Assembly (NCBI GenBank): GCA_000754445.1
Contig: JNSD01000012.1
Span: forward strand, 1-64,000
DNA from: an actinobacterium acMicro-4
Lineage (GTDB): Bacteria > Actinomycetota > Actinomycetes > Actinomycetales > Microbacteriaceae
DNA length: 64,000 nt
Direction: 5' to 3'
Below, one piece after another: positions 25,756 to 34,744 of the stretch. Numbering within the stretch: the first letter of the stretch is position 1; the number at the start of each line of letters is the position of its first letter. Below the pieces are notes generated by a model. It was not told the DNA's origin. It was given only the letters and a program-made list of their open reading frames with translations, and searched no databases. Made by a program: the position numbers and the translations under genes.

Positions 25756-27108
25756 ATGTCGGATCAGAGACCCCCTGACGGATTCCCGGACTTCGGTAAC
25801 GAAGACGAGCTTCGCGCAGCGTTCCAGCGTTTTCTGAGCGGTGATGAAGGCTTTGATCCCGCAGAGTTCATGAAAGCTGCCGGCATCGACGTGAACTCCG
25901 AAGAAATTAAAGCTCTGATGGCGCAGTTGGGCAACGCCTTTGGTGCAACGGGAACACCATCGCCACTGGCAGCCCGTGATCACGCGGTCTCCGTTGCGCA
26001 ACAGAATTCATTGCCCCCGGATCCTGCGACCGCTGCGGCCCTGACCAGCGCAGCCAACGTTGCCACCCTGTGGCTTGGCGAGGTAGTAGACATCGCCGAA
26101 CTCGGCGAACCTCCCCTGCTTGCCACCAGAGCCGACTGGGCCAGAAAAACCCTGCCCGTCTGGGAGGCCATCTCGGAACCCGTCGCCCTGGCTATCCCCC
26201 GCGCGGTCGGGCACATGCTCAAGGGGCAGGCGCCCGAAGGGCTCGAAGGAATTCTTGGGGATGCCAACGGCGCGATGGAGAAAGTCGGCCGCGCACTCTT
26301 TCACCTTCAACTTGCGCAGGTGGTGGGCAAACTCTCCGAAGAGGTCTTAAGCGGTGGGGACATCGGAATACCTCTCGTCCACGGCACCTCGGAGTATGAC
26401 GTCAAGGCGGTCCTCGTGGCACAGAACATTCGCGCATTTGGTGGAGGCCTTGACACCCCGGTCGAAGAAACCGACATCTTTTTGGCCGTGCGTGAAATTG
26501 CTCACGCCAGACTGTTTCGCCACGCTCGCTGGTTGCGCCTGGGAATCATGAGCGCAATCCGCGACTTTGCCTCTGGAATAACGATTGACACCGACAGGAT
26601 TGTGGAGCTGGCGGAGAGGTTTGACCCGACCGATACCAACGCTATGCGTGACTTGGTCGCTAGTGGCGCTCTCCTGCCCGAGCGCACCGAGGAACAAAAA
26701 CGCGCACTGGAGCGGCTAGAAACCCTGTTGGCCCTCATTGAGGGGTGGGTGGACCACGTCACCTCGCAGGCCACGGCCCGGTTGCCAAAATCCGGCGCGC
26801 TCCAGGAAGCCATTCGTCGCAGGAGAGCCACCGGTGGCCCCGCTGAACACGCGTTCTCCACCCTGGTTGGTCTTGAACTACGTCCGCGACGGCTGCGAGA
26901 GGCCAGCGCGCTGTGGGCGAGCATCACCGAAGCACTGGGTGCCAGCACCCGGGATGCCCTGTGGGAACACCCTGACCAACTCCCTGCATCAGCGGACTTC
27001 GATGACCCACAGGGTTTCATCAAACGCCAGTTGGCACCCGCTGGGCCAGGTGATGACATGGATCAAGCACTGCGCGACCTCCTCGATGAGGAGCAGCCGC
27101 CGGCCTAG
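25756..27108 (+). CDS. DUF2342 zincin-like metalloprotease family protein
   Basis: A 450-residue actinobacterial protein of the DUF2342/zincin family, sometimes named a putative hydrolase or F420-associated protein. Recognisable segments are VHGTSEYDVKAVLVAQN, REIAHARLFRHARWLR and LIEGWVDHVTSQA. The expected zinc ligands would be in REIAHARLF and GWVDHV; a canonical HExxH is not present. The biochemical role is not established. The ATG follows TAGCGT by six bases. The cyclodehydratase-like gene follows after 50 bases. Confidence 0.82.
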   Translation: MSDQRPPDGFPDFGNEDELRAAFQRFLSGDEGFDPAEFMKAAGIDVNSEEIKALMAQLGNAFGATGTPSPLAARDHAVSVAQQNSLPPDPATAAALTSAANVATLWLGEVVDIAELGEPPLLATRADWARKTLPVWEAISEPVALAIPRAVGHMLKGQAPEGLEGILGDANGAMEKVGRALFHLQLAQVVGKLSEEVLSGGDIGIPLVHGTSEYDVKAVLVAQNIRAFGGGLDTPVEETDIFLAVREIAHARLFRHARWLRLGIMSAIRDFASGITIDTDRIVELAERFDPTDTNAMRDLVASGALLPERTEEQKRALERLETLLALIEGWVDHVTSQATARLPKSGALQEAIRRRRATGGPAEHAFSTLVGLELRPRRLREASALWASITEALGASTRDALWEHPDQLPASADFDDPQGFIKRQLAPAGPGDDMDQALRDLLDEEQPPA

Positions 27109-27158
27109 CCTGTGCATAAAAGGCGCCCTGAATCTGGGCGACTCGGCACTATCAGGGG

Positions 27159-27935
27159 ATGTCCCCCAGATCGCTTGCCATCAACGCGCTGTTCCCGGTG
27201 GTCTGGGCAAACCCGCAGACACTCCACATCGGATTTGATCCACCGCTGGTCATCCTTCGCGAAGTCCAGGATGATCTTCTGCTGGTCTTGCACCAGCTCA
27301 CCACCGGTATCTCAGAATCCGGGCTTCGTATGTTCGCAGACGCCTCCGGGGTAAGCAACGAGCGCCTGGATCGGCTCCTGGACCAGCTCGCCCCCGTTTT
27401 AGCCCTGACTCCGCCAAGGCCAACGCGCAACTTCGTGCTCGATGCCCCCCACACTCTCGCCCCTCGTGCCAGTCAGGCACTCACGAGCATTGGCGTTGAT
27501 TCAGTACTCGCAGGCGCTGAGGAGACAGCGGGCGAGGCGCCGGGGGAAGTGCTCATCTTTGCCCACTTTGTGCCAGACCCCAGGCAGTTCACGAGGTGGC
27601 TGCGGCGCGACACCCCCCACACTCCCATCATCTTCACCGACCAAGCCATCACGGTCGGGCCCAGGATTAACCCGGGTGAGGATGCCTGCCTGCACTGCGA
27701 GCTGGCCACCGACCAGGCACTGCCCTGGTCTTCGGTGCCCATTGTCAGTCAGCTCTGGGGCACACGAGCGCCCACCGCCACACCGGAGAACATCACGCGT
27801 GCCACCTGGCACGCGGCCACGATGGTGGAGCACCGGGGACCCCGTCACCAACTGCGCATCACTGCGTGGACTGGAGAACATGTGCGCCTCGACAGTGAGA
27901 CCAGGCCGGGCTGTGGATGCCGAGGCCTTTTCTAA
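27159..27935 (+). CDS. Cyclodehydratase-like (E1/ThiF-related) protein
   Basis: A 258-residue protein resembling the N-terminal region of TOMM (thiazole/oxazole peptide) cyclodehydratase C proteins. Four cysteines in two pairs, DACLHCELA near residue 174 and GCGC near the end, would form a structural zinc site. No YcaO partner and no precursor peptide is visible nearby. Similar genes accompany the DUF2342 gene and a UvrD-type helicase in other actinobacteria (recollection), so a housekeeping role is more likely than peptide antibiotic synthesis. ATG 27159 has CACTAT six bases upstream. The end overlaps the helicase gene by four bases. Confidence 0.6.
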   Translation: MSPRSLAINALFPVVWANPQTLHIGFDPPLVILREVQDDLLLVLHQLTTGISESGLRMFADASGVSNERLDRLLDQLAPVLALTPPRPTRNFVLDAPHTLAPRASQALTSIGVDSVLAGAEETAGEAPGEVLIFAHFVPDPRQFTRWLRRDTPHTPIIFTDQAITVGPRINPGEDACLHCELATDQALPWSSVPIVSQLWGTRAPTATPENITRATWHAATMVEHRGPRHQLRITAWTGEHVRLDSETRPGCGCRGLF

Positions 27936-29608
27936 ACCGAGGAGATTTCCCGAAGGAAACGACTCGCCTCCCTGGTTTGTCCCCGCTCCCTGGCGGTCTC
28001 CGCATAACTCAGCGCCAGTCTCTCGCGAGCGCGCGTAACGCCCACATAGAACAGGCGTCTCTCCTCGTCCACGGCACTCGTCGACTTCGCATAGGAGATG
28101 GGGAACTGCCCCTCTGCGAGACCCACCAGAAAAACAACGGGCCATTCTTGACCTTTAGCCGAGTGCACAGTGGAGAGTGTTACCGCTCCGACGCTCGGGC
28201 TGTCTCCGGTTTCCAAGCGACGGACCAGCATGTCCGAAAACTCCATCAGGGTCATGGTGGCAGCAGCCTTTCGCGCCAGATCCCGCAGGGCCATAAGGTC
28301 TTCATACCGACCACGCTCAGCACCCTGGTGGTCGGGCTCCGTGTCGGTGAGTCCAATGCCATAGAGGATGTCATCGACAACCCCCTGGAGCTCACCGCCA
28401 ATGCCTGCCACGGCGGCCCCTCGAATTTCCATGACAGCGCGTTGCACATGAGGTTCATCAAAAAACGCTTTAGCGCCTTGGACCCTGAAACTGATTCCCT
28501 GCTGGCGAAGGGCTGTTTCGAGCGCGAGGGATTGCGCCCCAAATCTCATCAGCACTGCGCAATCATCAAGACTGGTGCCCTTCTTCGCTAACTCCCCTAT
28601 CGTGCTGGCCACAAAGGTGGCTTCTGATTCATCGGTGGCCGCACGGTGACGCACCACAGGAATCGCGTCAGCCGTGGTTGCTTCTAACAAAAGTGCGCCA
28701 GGCCTCCCCGCCATGATCTGGTTCGCAATCGCCACGATGTGACCACCGGATCTGTAGTTCTTCTCCAGCTTCACCACGATGGCCCGGGGGTGGCGGGAGG
28801 CGAACCCCACAAGATGCTCACTGCTTGCCCCTGCGAAGGAATAAATCGTTTGACTGGCATCCCCAACAACGACAATGTCCTCGCGATCGCCCAGCCACAT
28901 ATCCAACAGCCGCTGCTGAACGGGTGAGACGTCCTGATACTCATCGACCAGGAAATATCGGTATTGGGCACGAACCTGGTCCAGCACCCGCTTTTCGCTC
29001 TCCAGCATTCCAAGCGCTGCCAAGAGCACATCGTCAAAATCAATGCGTTTGGCTTCGTCTTTGAGTTTCTCGTATCGCTCGTGAATATCTATGAGAACTT
29101 CGACTGAGAGCAGGCCCGGCATCGTGTCACCCTTGGCCAGGCGATGCCTGGCATAGTCCTCGAGGCTGTAGGCGTGGACTTTGCGCCATTCAATGTCACC
29201 GGCAAGGTCACGAAGAACCGCCTGGTCCACCTGAATCTTGAGCCCTTCTAGCGCCCTCGCGACGAGGCCCGCTTTGCTCGGCATGATGTCGGGGAGGTAG
29301 CCACCGGTCACAATCGGCCAGAAGTGCTGAAGCTGACGAAGCGCTGCCGAGTGAAAGGTTCGCGCGGCAACACCGTCGACCCCTAGATCTCGAACCCGGT
29401 GTGCCATTTCGGCGGCCGCCTTCTGGGTGAAGGTCAGCGCCAGAATCTGGTCTGGTTGATACTGCTCGGTCTGCACTCCATAGGCAATCCGGTGGGTGAT
29501 GGATCGCGTCTTACCTGTTCCAGCCCCCGCTAAGACACACAGCGGGCCATCAAACGTCGTCGCGACGACGCGTTGCTGGTCATCGAGGGCCTCAAGCAGA
29601 TCGAGCAT
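27932..29608 (-). CDS. UvrD/Rep-family DNA helicase (UvrD2-like)
   Basis: A 558-residue SF1A helicase. It has Walker A AGAGTGKTRS near residue 28, the TFTQKAAAEM motif Ia, VDEYQDVSPVQ (Walker B), DASQTIYSFAGA (motif III), YRSGGHIV (motif IV), VTLSTVHSAKGQEWPVV (motif V) and YVGVTRARERL (motif VI). The set is complete, so it should be an active 3'-5' translocase. It ends shortly after motif VI and lacks the HRDC domain of mycobacterial UvrD2. TAATG overlap couples it to nudC. Confidence 0.9.
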   Translation of the reverse strand: MLDLLEALDDQQRVVATTFDGPLCVLAGAGTGKTRSITHRIAYGVQTEQYQPDQILALTFTQKAAAEMAHRVRDLGVDGVAARTFHSAALRQLQHFWPIVTGGYLPDIMPSKAGLVARALEGLKIQVDQAVLRDLAGDIEWRKVHAYSLEDYARHRLAKGDTMPGLLSVEVLIDIHERYEKLKDEAKRIDFDDVLLAALGMLESEKRVLDQVRAQYRYFLVDEYQDVSPVQQRLLDMWLGDREDIVVVGDASQTIYSFAGASSEHLVGFASRHPRAIVVKLEKNYRSGGHIVAIANQIMAGRPGALLLEATTADAIPVVRHRAATDESEATFVASTIGELAKKGTSLDDCAVLMRFGAQSLALETALRQQGISFRVQGAKAFFDEPHVQRAVMEIRGAAVAGIGGELQGVVDDILYGIGLTDTEPDHQGAERGRYEDLMALRDLARKAAATMTLMEFSDMLVRRLETGDSPSVGAVTLSTVHSAKGQEWPVVFLVGLAEGQFPISYAKSTSAVDEERRLFYVGVTRARERLALSYAETARERGQTREASRFLREISSV

Positions 29609-30546
29609 TAGTCCCCATCCGGCAGGGACTCCCCCAGCCAGTCTTCAATCATTGCCCTGGCGATTGATGTTCGCCCGGGCAAGGTAATTGCCCCCAGTGA
29701 GGATCGAAGCTCGTCGCGACTAAACCAGCGCAAATCGATAATCTCTGTGCCATCTGGGCGCAGATCCATGGCAACGGCTGTGTCCAATTCGGCCCGGAAC
29801 CCGACCATCAACGAGGCGGGGAATGGCCACGGTTGGGAACCCACATAGACCGGATTAGTCACCACCAAGCCAGATTCTTCAAAGACCTCGCGAATAACGG
29901 CCGCTTCTAGGGATTCACCGGGTTCGACAAACCCCGCGAGGAGCGAATACCGGTGGGATTCCCAGAGCGCGTTACTACCCAGCACGATGCGATCCTCCGC
30001 GTCAGTCACCAATGCAATGACGGCAGCATCAGTCCGGGGGAACAAATCCGAACCGCTGGACTGGTCCACTCTGACCCAACCGGCCTGATCGGACAGTGCC
30101 GGTGCGCCGGTAACCGGGGAGAACGAGTGCCCAGAATGCCAGTTGGCCATCGCCAACGCTTCGACAACGATGCCAGCGTCCAAGTCGTTCAAATGGTGTG
30201 CCAGGGTTCTGGCACTGGTCCACCGGGCAACATCGGGAGCTAGCGACCTGGCCGCCTCATCATCGAGCACCGCCGCAACAATCGGCGTTCCCAGGGCGAG
30301 GGTGCCCACCGTTTCCGTCGTCACTCCCAAATAAATGCGGTGCAGTGAGTCCGGCACCTCGGAGGGCGCACGCAAATCGAGTGCAACCCCGTTATCGGCT
30401 GCCAGCAAGGCTTCCCCACCCCAAATGAGAACGACCCTGGTGTCACCGCGACCCCAGATCGACTCCAGAAATCCAGGGATTTTTCGAGAGCGGGCATCCC
30501 GGTCTATCCGCGAGCGGGACAGGGGTAACCGAGGAGTCAAGGACAC
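29608..30546 (-). CDS. nudC: NAD+ diphosphatase (NudC-like) lacking the zinc ribbon
   Basis: A Nudix hydrolase that splits NAD(H) into NMN and AMP and can remove NAD caps from RNA. The Nudix box GFVEPGESLEAAV-REVFEESG is complete, and the NudC-specific SQPWPFPAS follows. The four zinc cysteines expected before the Nudix domain are missing: FSPVTGAP stands where FCxxCGAP is usual, and the second pair is absent. Start GTG 30546 follows AAAAGGGG. The 312-residue length is family-typical. UvrD2-like follows by TAATG overlap. Confidence 0.85.
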   Translation of the reverse strand: MSLTPRLPLSRSRIDRDARSRKIPGFLESIWGRGDTRVVLIWGGEALLAADNGVALDLRAPSEVPDSLHRIYLGVTTETVGTLALGTPIVAAVLDDEAARSLAPDVARWTSARTLAHHLNDLDAGIVVEALAMANWHSGHSFSPVTGAPALSDQAGWVRVDQSSGSDLFPRTDAAVIALVTDAEDRIVLGSNALWESHRYSLLAGFVEPGESLEAAVIREVFEESGLVVTNPVYVGSQPWPFPASLMVGFRAELDTAVAMDLRPDGTEIIDLRWFSRDELRSSLGAITLPGRTSIARAMIEDWLGESLPDGD

Positions 30547-30636
30547 CGGGACACCCCTTTTCTGGTGATGACAATACTCTGGGAGAACACACAACTGCGC
30601 TCGGTGTGGCAGGCCTCACCCGGCCTAGCCGACGCC

Positions 30637-30642
30637 TACCCT
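30637..30642 (+). promoter_or_regulatory. Predicted -10 box (TACCCT) of the phosphotransferase-like gene
   Basis: TACCCT ends six bases before ATG 30649. The intervening GGAGCC could also serve as a weak ribosome-binding site if transcription begins further upstream. Confidence 0.45.
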
Positions 30643-30648
30643 GGAGCC

Positions 30649-31599
30649 ATGAGTCACACTCCCCTCATGCTATCGGCGCTGGCGGCCAGCGCGGTGCCTG
30701 GTTTGCAGGTTGTGAGTGCTCAACAGTTGTCACTTGGCCAACGCAATGCGGCCCTGGTTCACGACGTCCACGGCAACGCTTGTGTGGTGTCGCTGTCCTC
30801 CAGCGACGCCGAAGAAGAAGTGGTGAGGGAGCGGATTCGTGCTGCCCAGGCACTCACCGAAGGTCTTCGTTCACGGCTGCCATTCCAAGTTCCCAGGATA
30901 CTCGGGACACTCACGGTGCAGGGCCGAACCCTGAGCGTCAGCGACTACCTACCAGGCCAGAGCCCGCTCGCGAAGAACCTCACCCCGGAGCTTGCCACCG
31001 CCATCGGCCAGGCGCTGGCCGACATTCACCAGCTCCCCACGACCACGCTGAGTGACCACCACCGCCCCGTTGCCAGCGCACTTGACTCACTTCGTGAAGC
31101 GGCCGGGATTGTTGACCGCACGGCCGCAACGGGATTGTTGCCTCAGTCACTCCTTCGGCGTTGGGAAACCGCGTGCGAGGACCGCGCGCTCTGGCAGGGT
31201 GAAGTCACCGTCATTCATGGCCGGATGGGCCTCGGGCGCTTCTTAGCCGGCAATAACCGCATTCTTGGCGTGACGGGCTGGCGGAATTTCCGGGTGGGTG
31301 ACCCGGCGCTTGATATGGCCTGGCTCAGCACCCCGAGCTCGCAAAGTTTCTCTGCCGCAGCGATCACCGCCTACCACTCTGCTCGTAATCACGCGGATCG
31401 CTGGATCATGCAGCGCGCGAGGTTCTGGGCTGAGCTCGATGTCGCCAAGTGGCTACTCCACGGAATGGACTTGGGCAATGACACCATCACCCAAGACGCA
31501 ACAGACATGCTGGTGGCGCTCAATGACCGAGTGTCCGGTGACTTAGACCAGGCAATTACGCAGACCATTAGTCTTGCTCGGCATCCTCTGGCGCAATAA
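30649..31599 (+). CDS. Degenerate aminoglycoside-phosphotransferase-fold protein
   Basis: A 316-residue protein of the APH/choline-kinase-like family. The fold is recognisable, with LGQALADIHQLP before the catalytic region and VGDPALDMAW after it. The catalytic loop reads HGRMGLGRFL at 190-199 where active members have HGDxxxxN, and the metal-binding DWG-type motif is TGWRN at 209-213. Both key Asp residues are therefore lost, so it is probably a pseudokinase, not a resistance enzyme. ATG 30649 is used because the promoter-like box lies just upstream. Its end overlaps adnB by 32 bases. Confidence 0.7.
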   Translation: MSHTPLMLSALAASAVPGLQVVSAQQLSLGQRNAALVHDVHGNACVVSLSSSDAEEEVVRERIRAAQALTEGLRSRLPFQVPRILGTLTVQGRTLSVSDYLPGQSPLAKNLTPELATAIGQALADIHQLPTTTLSDHHRPVASALDSLREAAGIVDRTAATGLLPQSLLRRWETACEDRALWQGEVTVIHGRMGLGRFLAGNNRILGVTGWRNFRVGDPALDMAWLSTPSSQSFSAAAITAYHSARNHADRWIMQRARFWAELDVAKWLLHGMDLGNDTITQDATDMLVALNDRVSGDLDQAITQTISLARHPLAQ

Positions 31600-34500
31600 C
31601 CCGAGCAACAGCCTCGGTAATGAGCGAGTCAAGCTCGGCGGCACTGGGCAGATAGTCAGGCGTCACCAGGGTTTCTGTCTCCACAAACCAGAAGGCAGCG
31701 CCGATCTGTGAGGCATCCAGACCAGACCACTGGGACCACGCCAGGCGATACGCCGCCAATTGGATGCTCTTGGCGACAAGCGCTTCGGGTGTTGCGGGTG
31801 CAGCGCCGGTCTTCCAGTCGATGATGCGCACGCCAGTCTCAGTGGGGAAGACCGCATCAATCTTGCAAATGATGATGTGATTGCCCACTGGAACGTGAAG
31901 CTCTGGCTCAATCGCGACCGGTTCGAGGCCAGCAAATTCCGAGGCTTCAAAGCGCTCCCGCCACTGCTCGATCGAGAGAGATGACTCGGCAGGTTCATCC
32001 CACTCCGCGTCACTATCAAAAAGCACGCCTGGGTGAACCTGAGCGAAGCGCTGCTCCACAAACCGGTGGAAGAGCGTCCCGCGCAGCGCAGCGGCCTGTG
32101 GCCTGGAGGGCATAGGCCGCAACAGTGCACGACGATAGGCCTGCGGATCTGAGATTAAGCGCTCGAGGGCTGAGGCGGGGATGCGCACCGGGAACCGAAG
32201 CCCAGGGGAATCAGGTTCCTGGCGCTTGGCCTGAAGCAACTGAAGTCTCGGGTCCGAGGCAGTTGCAATAGCACTGCCATCCAAGCCCGATGCGGAATCA
32301 AGCACGGCCTGGGCGGCGCGCTCTACTAGCGCTCGCCTGCTTCCCAGTGGGTCGCCCGGCCAGATGCGCTCCTGCGCGTCGTCTTGTTCCGGCGGGGTTT
32401 CGTGCGTGGAGGCCACCGGGAGCGTGGGAATGAGGCCGGCACCGGCGAGCTCTGTGAGGAACGTCGAGGGGCCCCGAGGATTCTGTTGTGCAGCCCAGAA
32501 AGAACCGCTGAGTAAGAGATGGTGCTTTGCTCTGGTCACCGCGACATACATGAGCCGGCGCTCTTCGGCGAGTTGGTGGTCCGAGAGAGCCTCTTTGAAC
32601 TGGCCAAAAATAGCCATCGCCTCTTTCCTCGTCGTGGCGGCCTGCCACCCGAAGTCCGGGAGGCTCCCACGATCCCCTCGGAAGACATAGGGCAACTCTC
32701 CCCGGCTCAACCAACCCTTTCTGTTCTTCCCAGACCCCGGTAACTCGTCCTCAACAACACGGGGGACAACCACGATGTCCCACTCCAAACCTTTCGAGCC
32801 GTGAATCGTCAACACCTGCACGCAACCAGGTTCCGCGGGTTCTTGACGGGGCGTGAGGTTGTCCCTCGTTTCAGCATCGGCGAGCCACTGCACAAACCCG
32901 CTGACGGAGGCATCATCAGACACCGCGAGGTAGGTGTTGAGGGCATCCATCAAGGCTTCCCTGGTGGCGACGCTGCGCGAGCGACCCGGGTGGGCAAGAA
33001 CTTCGATATCGAGCCCGAGGGCACGCTCGACCATGGCGATGGCGTCATCAACACTCGCCACATGGGCATCATTGAGAGCCCTGAGCGTCACCTCCGCGTC
33101 CGCTAGGCGCGAAAGCCCGGCTTCGCTGTAGAGCTTGCGCTGGTGGTGCTCGGAGGGGGCTCGGACGATAAAGGACAGCGCATCGCGCAAGCCCGCGTGA
33201 TCAGTGGGGGCAACCGACTCCTTGAGCCTGGATTTGGCCGTGGCATCAAGAGCATTACCACTGGCATCTCGTCCCTCGAGCCATCGTGCGGTGGTGGCAA
33301 GAGCGTGGAGGTCCGAAACCCCTAGACGCCATCTGCCACCGGAGAGCAGGCGAACAAGCTCCGTCTCGGCGTGCGGGTGGCTAATTGCCCGCAGCGCGCA
33401 GACGATATCGGCAACAACTGGGTCATCCAGGAGTCCGCCAATGCCGAGCACGTGGACAGGGACTCCCCTGGCACCAAGCGCGTCAACGAAAGCTCGCTGG
33501 TGATGGCGCTGTCGGACCAAGATTGCAGCCGTAGGCCGCTTATCCCCCTCGGCAAGCTTGTCGACTAGCCACCTCGCCACTGCGTCGGCTTCATCGTGGA
33601 GGGTCTCGTCGAAGACCACGTCGACAGGTCGAGTGCTCGCAGCGGGTGCCGGATGGAGGACCCCAACATCGGGGCCTGGCAACGCTGCCAGTGGAGTCGC
33701 AATCTCGTTGGCGACGTTCAACACGTGCGTACCGTTGCGCCAACTGGTGGAGAGGGTGAAGGTGGTGGGTGCGCCACCCCCAAAGGCTTTATCGAAATCA
33801 CTGAGGTTCGAACTACTGGCCCCCCGCCAGCCATAAATGGCCTGATACGGATCGCCCACCGCCATCACCGGGTGGTTGGGGAACAGGATGGAGAGCAACG
33901 AGCTTTGGGCAACGCTCGTGTCTTGATATTCATCCAGGAGCACCACGCGGTGCGAAGCCCGGATGGTCTCGCAGATCTCCGGGTGGGTCGAGACCAACTC
34001 CAGAGCTAGCGCAACCTGATCAGAGAACTCGATGACACCCCGGAGAGCTTTCGCTCGGTTGTAATCAGCCACCAGCCCCATCATCGGAATCAGTGAATCG
34101 ACGGTGTCGCTCCAAGCCTCAACCTCGGCATAGCGCCCTGATCCGCCGGGTGGCAAATCGCGAAGTGCTCGAAACTGCGTGGCAAACGCATCGATGTCCG
34201 AGAGGCTCACCGCGTTTTCGCTGACTCGCGAAGCCAAGAGGCGAACCACCCGAGTGAGTTCTCCCACCGAGTACTCCCACTTCAAGAGTGCCGGGTCTGT
34301 GCTGGCTACCACCACACTGCGCGCAAGGCCCCAGGCGCTCGCTTCCGAGAGCACCTGAGCATCGGGGTCTCGTCCCAGCAGAGCCGCGTATTCGCGATAG
34401 AGGCCAGACGCAAACGAGTTATACGTGGCAACGCTCGGGGTATCAAACTCATCCCCGGTGAGGACAACACCGCTAGTGGCAAGTTCGGCTAAACGCTCGG

Positions 34501-34744
34501 AAATTCTGCGGCCCAGTTCCCCGGCTGCTTTGCGGGTGAACGTGAGGCCCAGCACCTCGCCGGGTGCAACGTGGTTGTTCGCAACCAACCACAGCACGCG
34601 CTGCGCCATCGTCTCGGTTTTTCCTGAGCCGGCTCCGGCAATCACGCGATAGGTTCCCGCGGGATCGGCTTCGATAATTGCTTCCTGTTCGGCGGTGGGC
34701 TCGAATTGACCGAGCTTCGCAGCGATCTCTCTGGCACTAAACAT
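31568..34744 (-). CDS. adnB: AdnB, helicase-nuclease subunit
   Basis: The larger motor subunit of the AdnAB complex, which resects DNA double-strand breaks in actinobacteria as an alternative to RecBCD. The 1058-residue protein has Walker A VIAGAGSGKTETM near residue 36, LLDEYQDTSVAQ (Walker B), GDPYQAIYGWRGA, TIHGSKGLEWDIV and YVAVTRAKHHL, so the ATPase is complete. A C-terminal RecB-type nuclease motif is visible, IIDWKTG near 975, with the upstream FHRFVEQRF. ATG 34744 overlaps the adnA stop. The 3' end overlaps the phosphotransferase-like gene. Confidence 0.9.
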   Translation of the reverse strand: MFSAREIAAKLGQFEPTAEQEAIIEADPAGTYRVIAGAGSGKTETMAQRVLWLVANNHVAPGEVLGLTFTRKAAGELGRRISERLAELATSGVVLTGDEFDTPSVATYNSFASGLYREYAALLGRDPDAQVLSEASAWGLARSVVVASTDPALLKWEYSVGELTRVVRLLASRVSENAVSLSDIDAFATQFRALRDLPPGGSGRYAEVEAWSDTVDSLIPMMGLVADYNRAKALRGVIEFSDQVALALELVSTHPEICETIRASHRVVLLDEYQDTSVAQSSLLSILFPNHPVMAVGDPYQAIYGWRGASSSNLSDFDKAFGGGAPTTFTLSTSWRNGTHVLNVANEIATPLAALPGPDVGVLHPAPAASTRPVDVVFDETLHDEADAVARWLVDKLAEGDKRPTAAILVRQRHHQRAFVDALGARGVPVHVLGIGGLLDDPVVADIVCALRAISHPHAETELVRLLSGGRWRLGVSDLHALATTARWLEGRDASGNALDATAKSRLKESVAPTDHAGLRDALSFIVRAPSEHHQRKLYSEAGLSRLADAEVTLRALNDAHVASVDDAIAMVERALGLDIEVLAHPGRSRSVATREALMDALNTYLAVSDDASVSGFVQWLADAETRDNLTPRQEPAEPGCVQVLTIHGSKGLEWDIVVVPRVVEDELPGSGKNRKGWLSRGELPYVFRGDRGSLPDFGWQAATTRKEAMAIFGQFKEALSDHQLAEERRLMYVAVTRAKHHLLLSGSFWAAQQNPRGPSTFLTELAGAGLIPTLPVASTHETPPEQDDAQERIWPGDPLGSRRALVERAAQAVLDSASGLDGSAIATASDPRLQLLQAKRQEPDSPGLRFPVRIPASALERLISDPQAYRRALLRPMPSRPQAAALRGTLFHRFVEQRFAQVHPGVLFDSDAEWDEPAESSLSIEQWRERFEASEFAGLEPVAIEPELHVPVGNHIIICKIDAVFPTETGVRIIDWKTGAAPATPEALVAKSIQLAAYRLAWSQWSGLDASQIGAAFWFVETETLVTPDYLPSAAELDSLITEAVARVIAPEDAEQD

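Noticed and set aside
27159..27935. Thiopeptide or azole-peptide biosynthetic cluster
   Set aside because: Only one cyclodehydratase-like gene is present; no YcaO, precursor peptide, dehydrogenase or transporter is nearby.
30649..31599. Aminoglycoside resistance gene
   Set aside because: The catalytic Asp and metal-binding Asp are replaced, so a resistance function is not supported.
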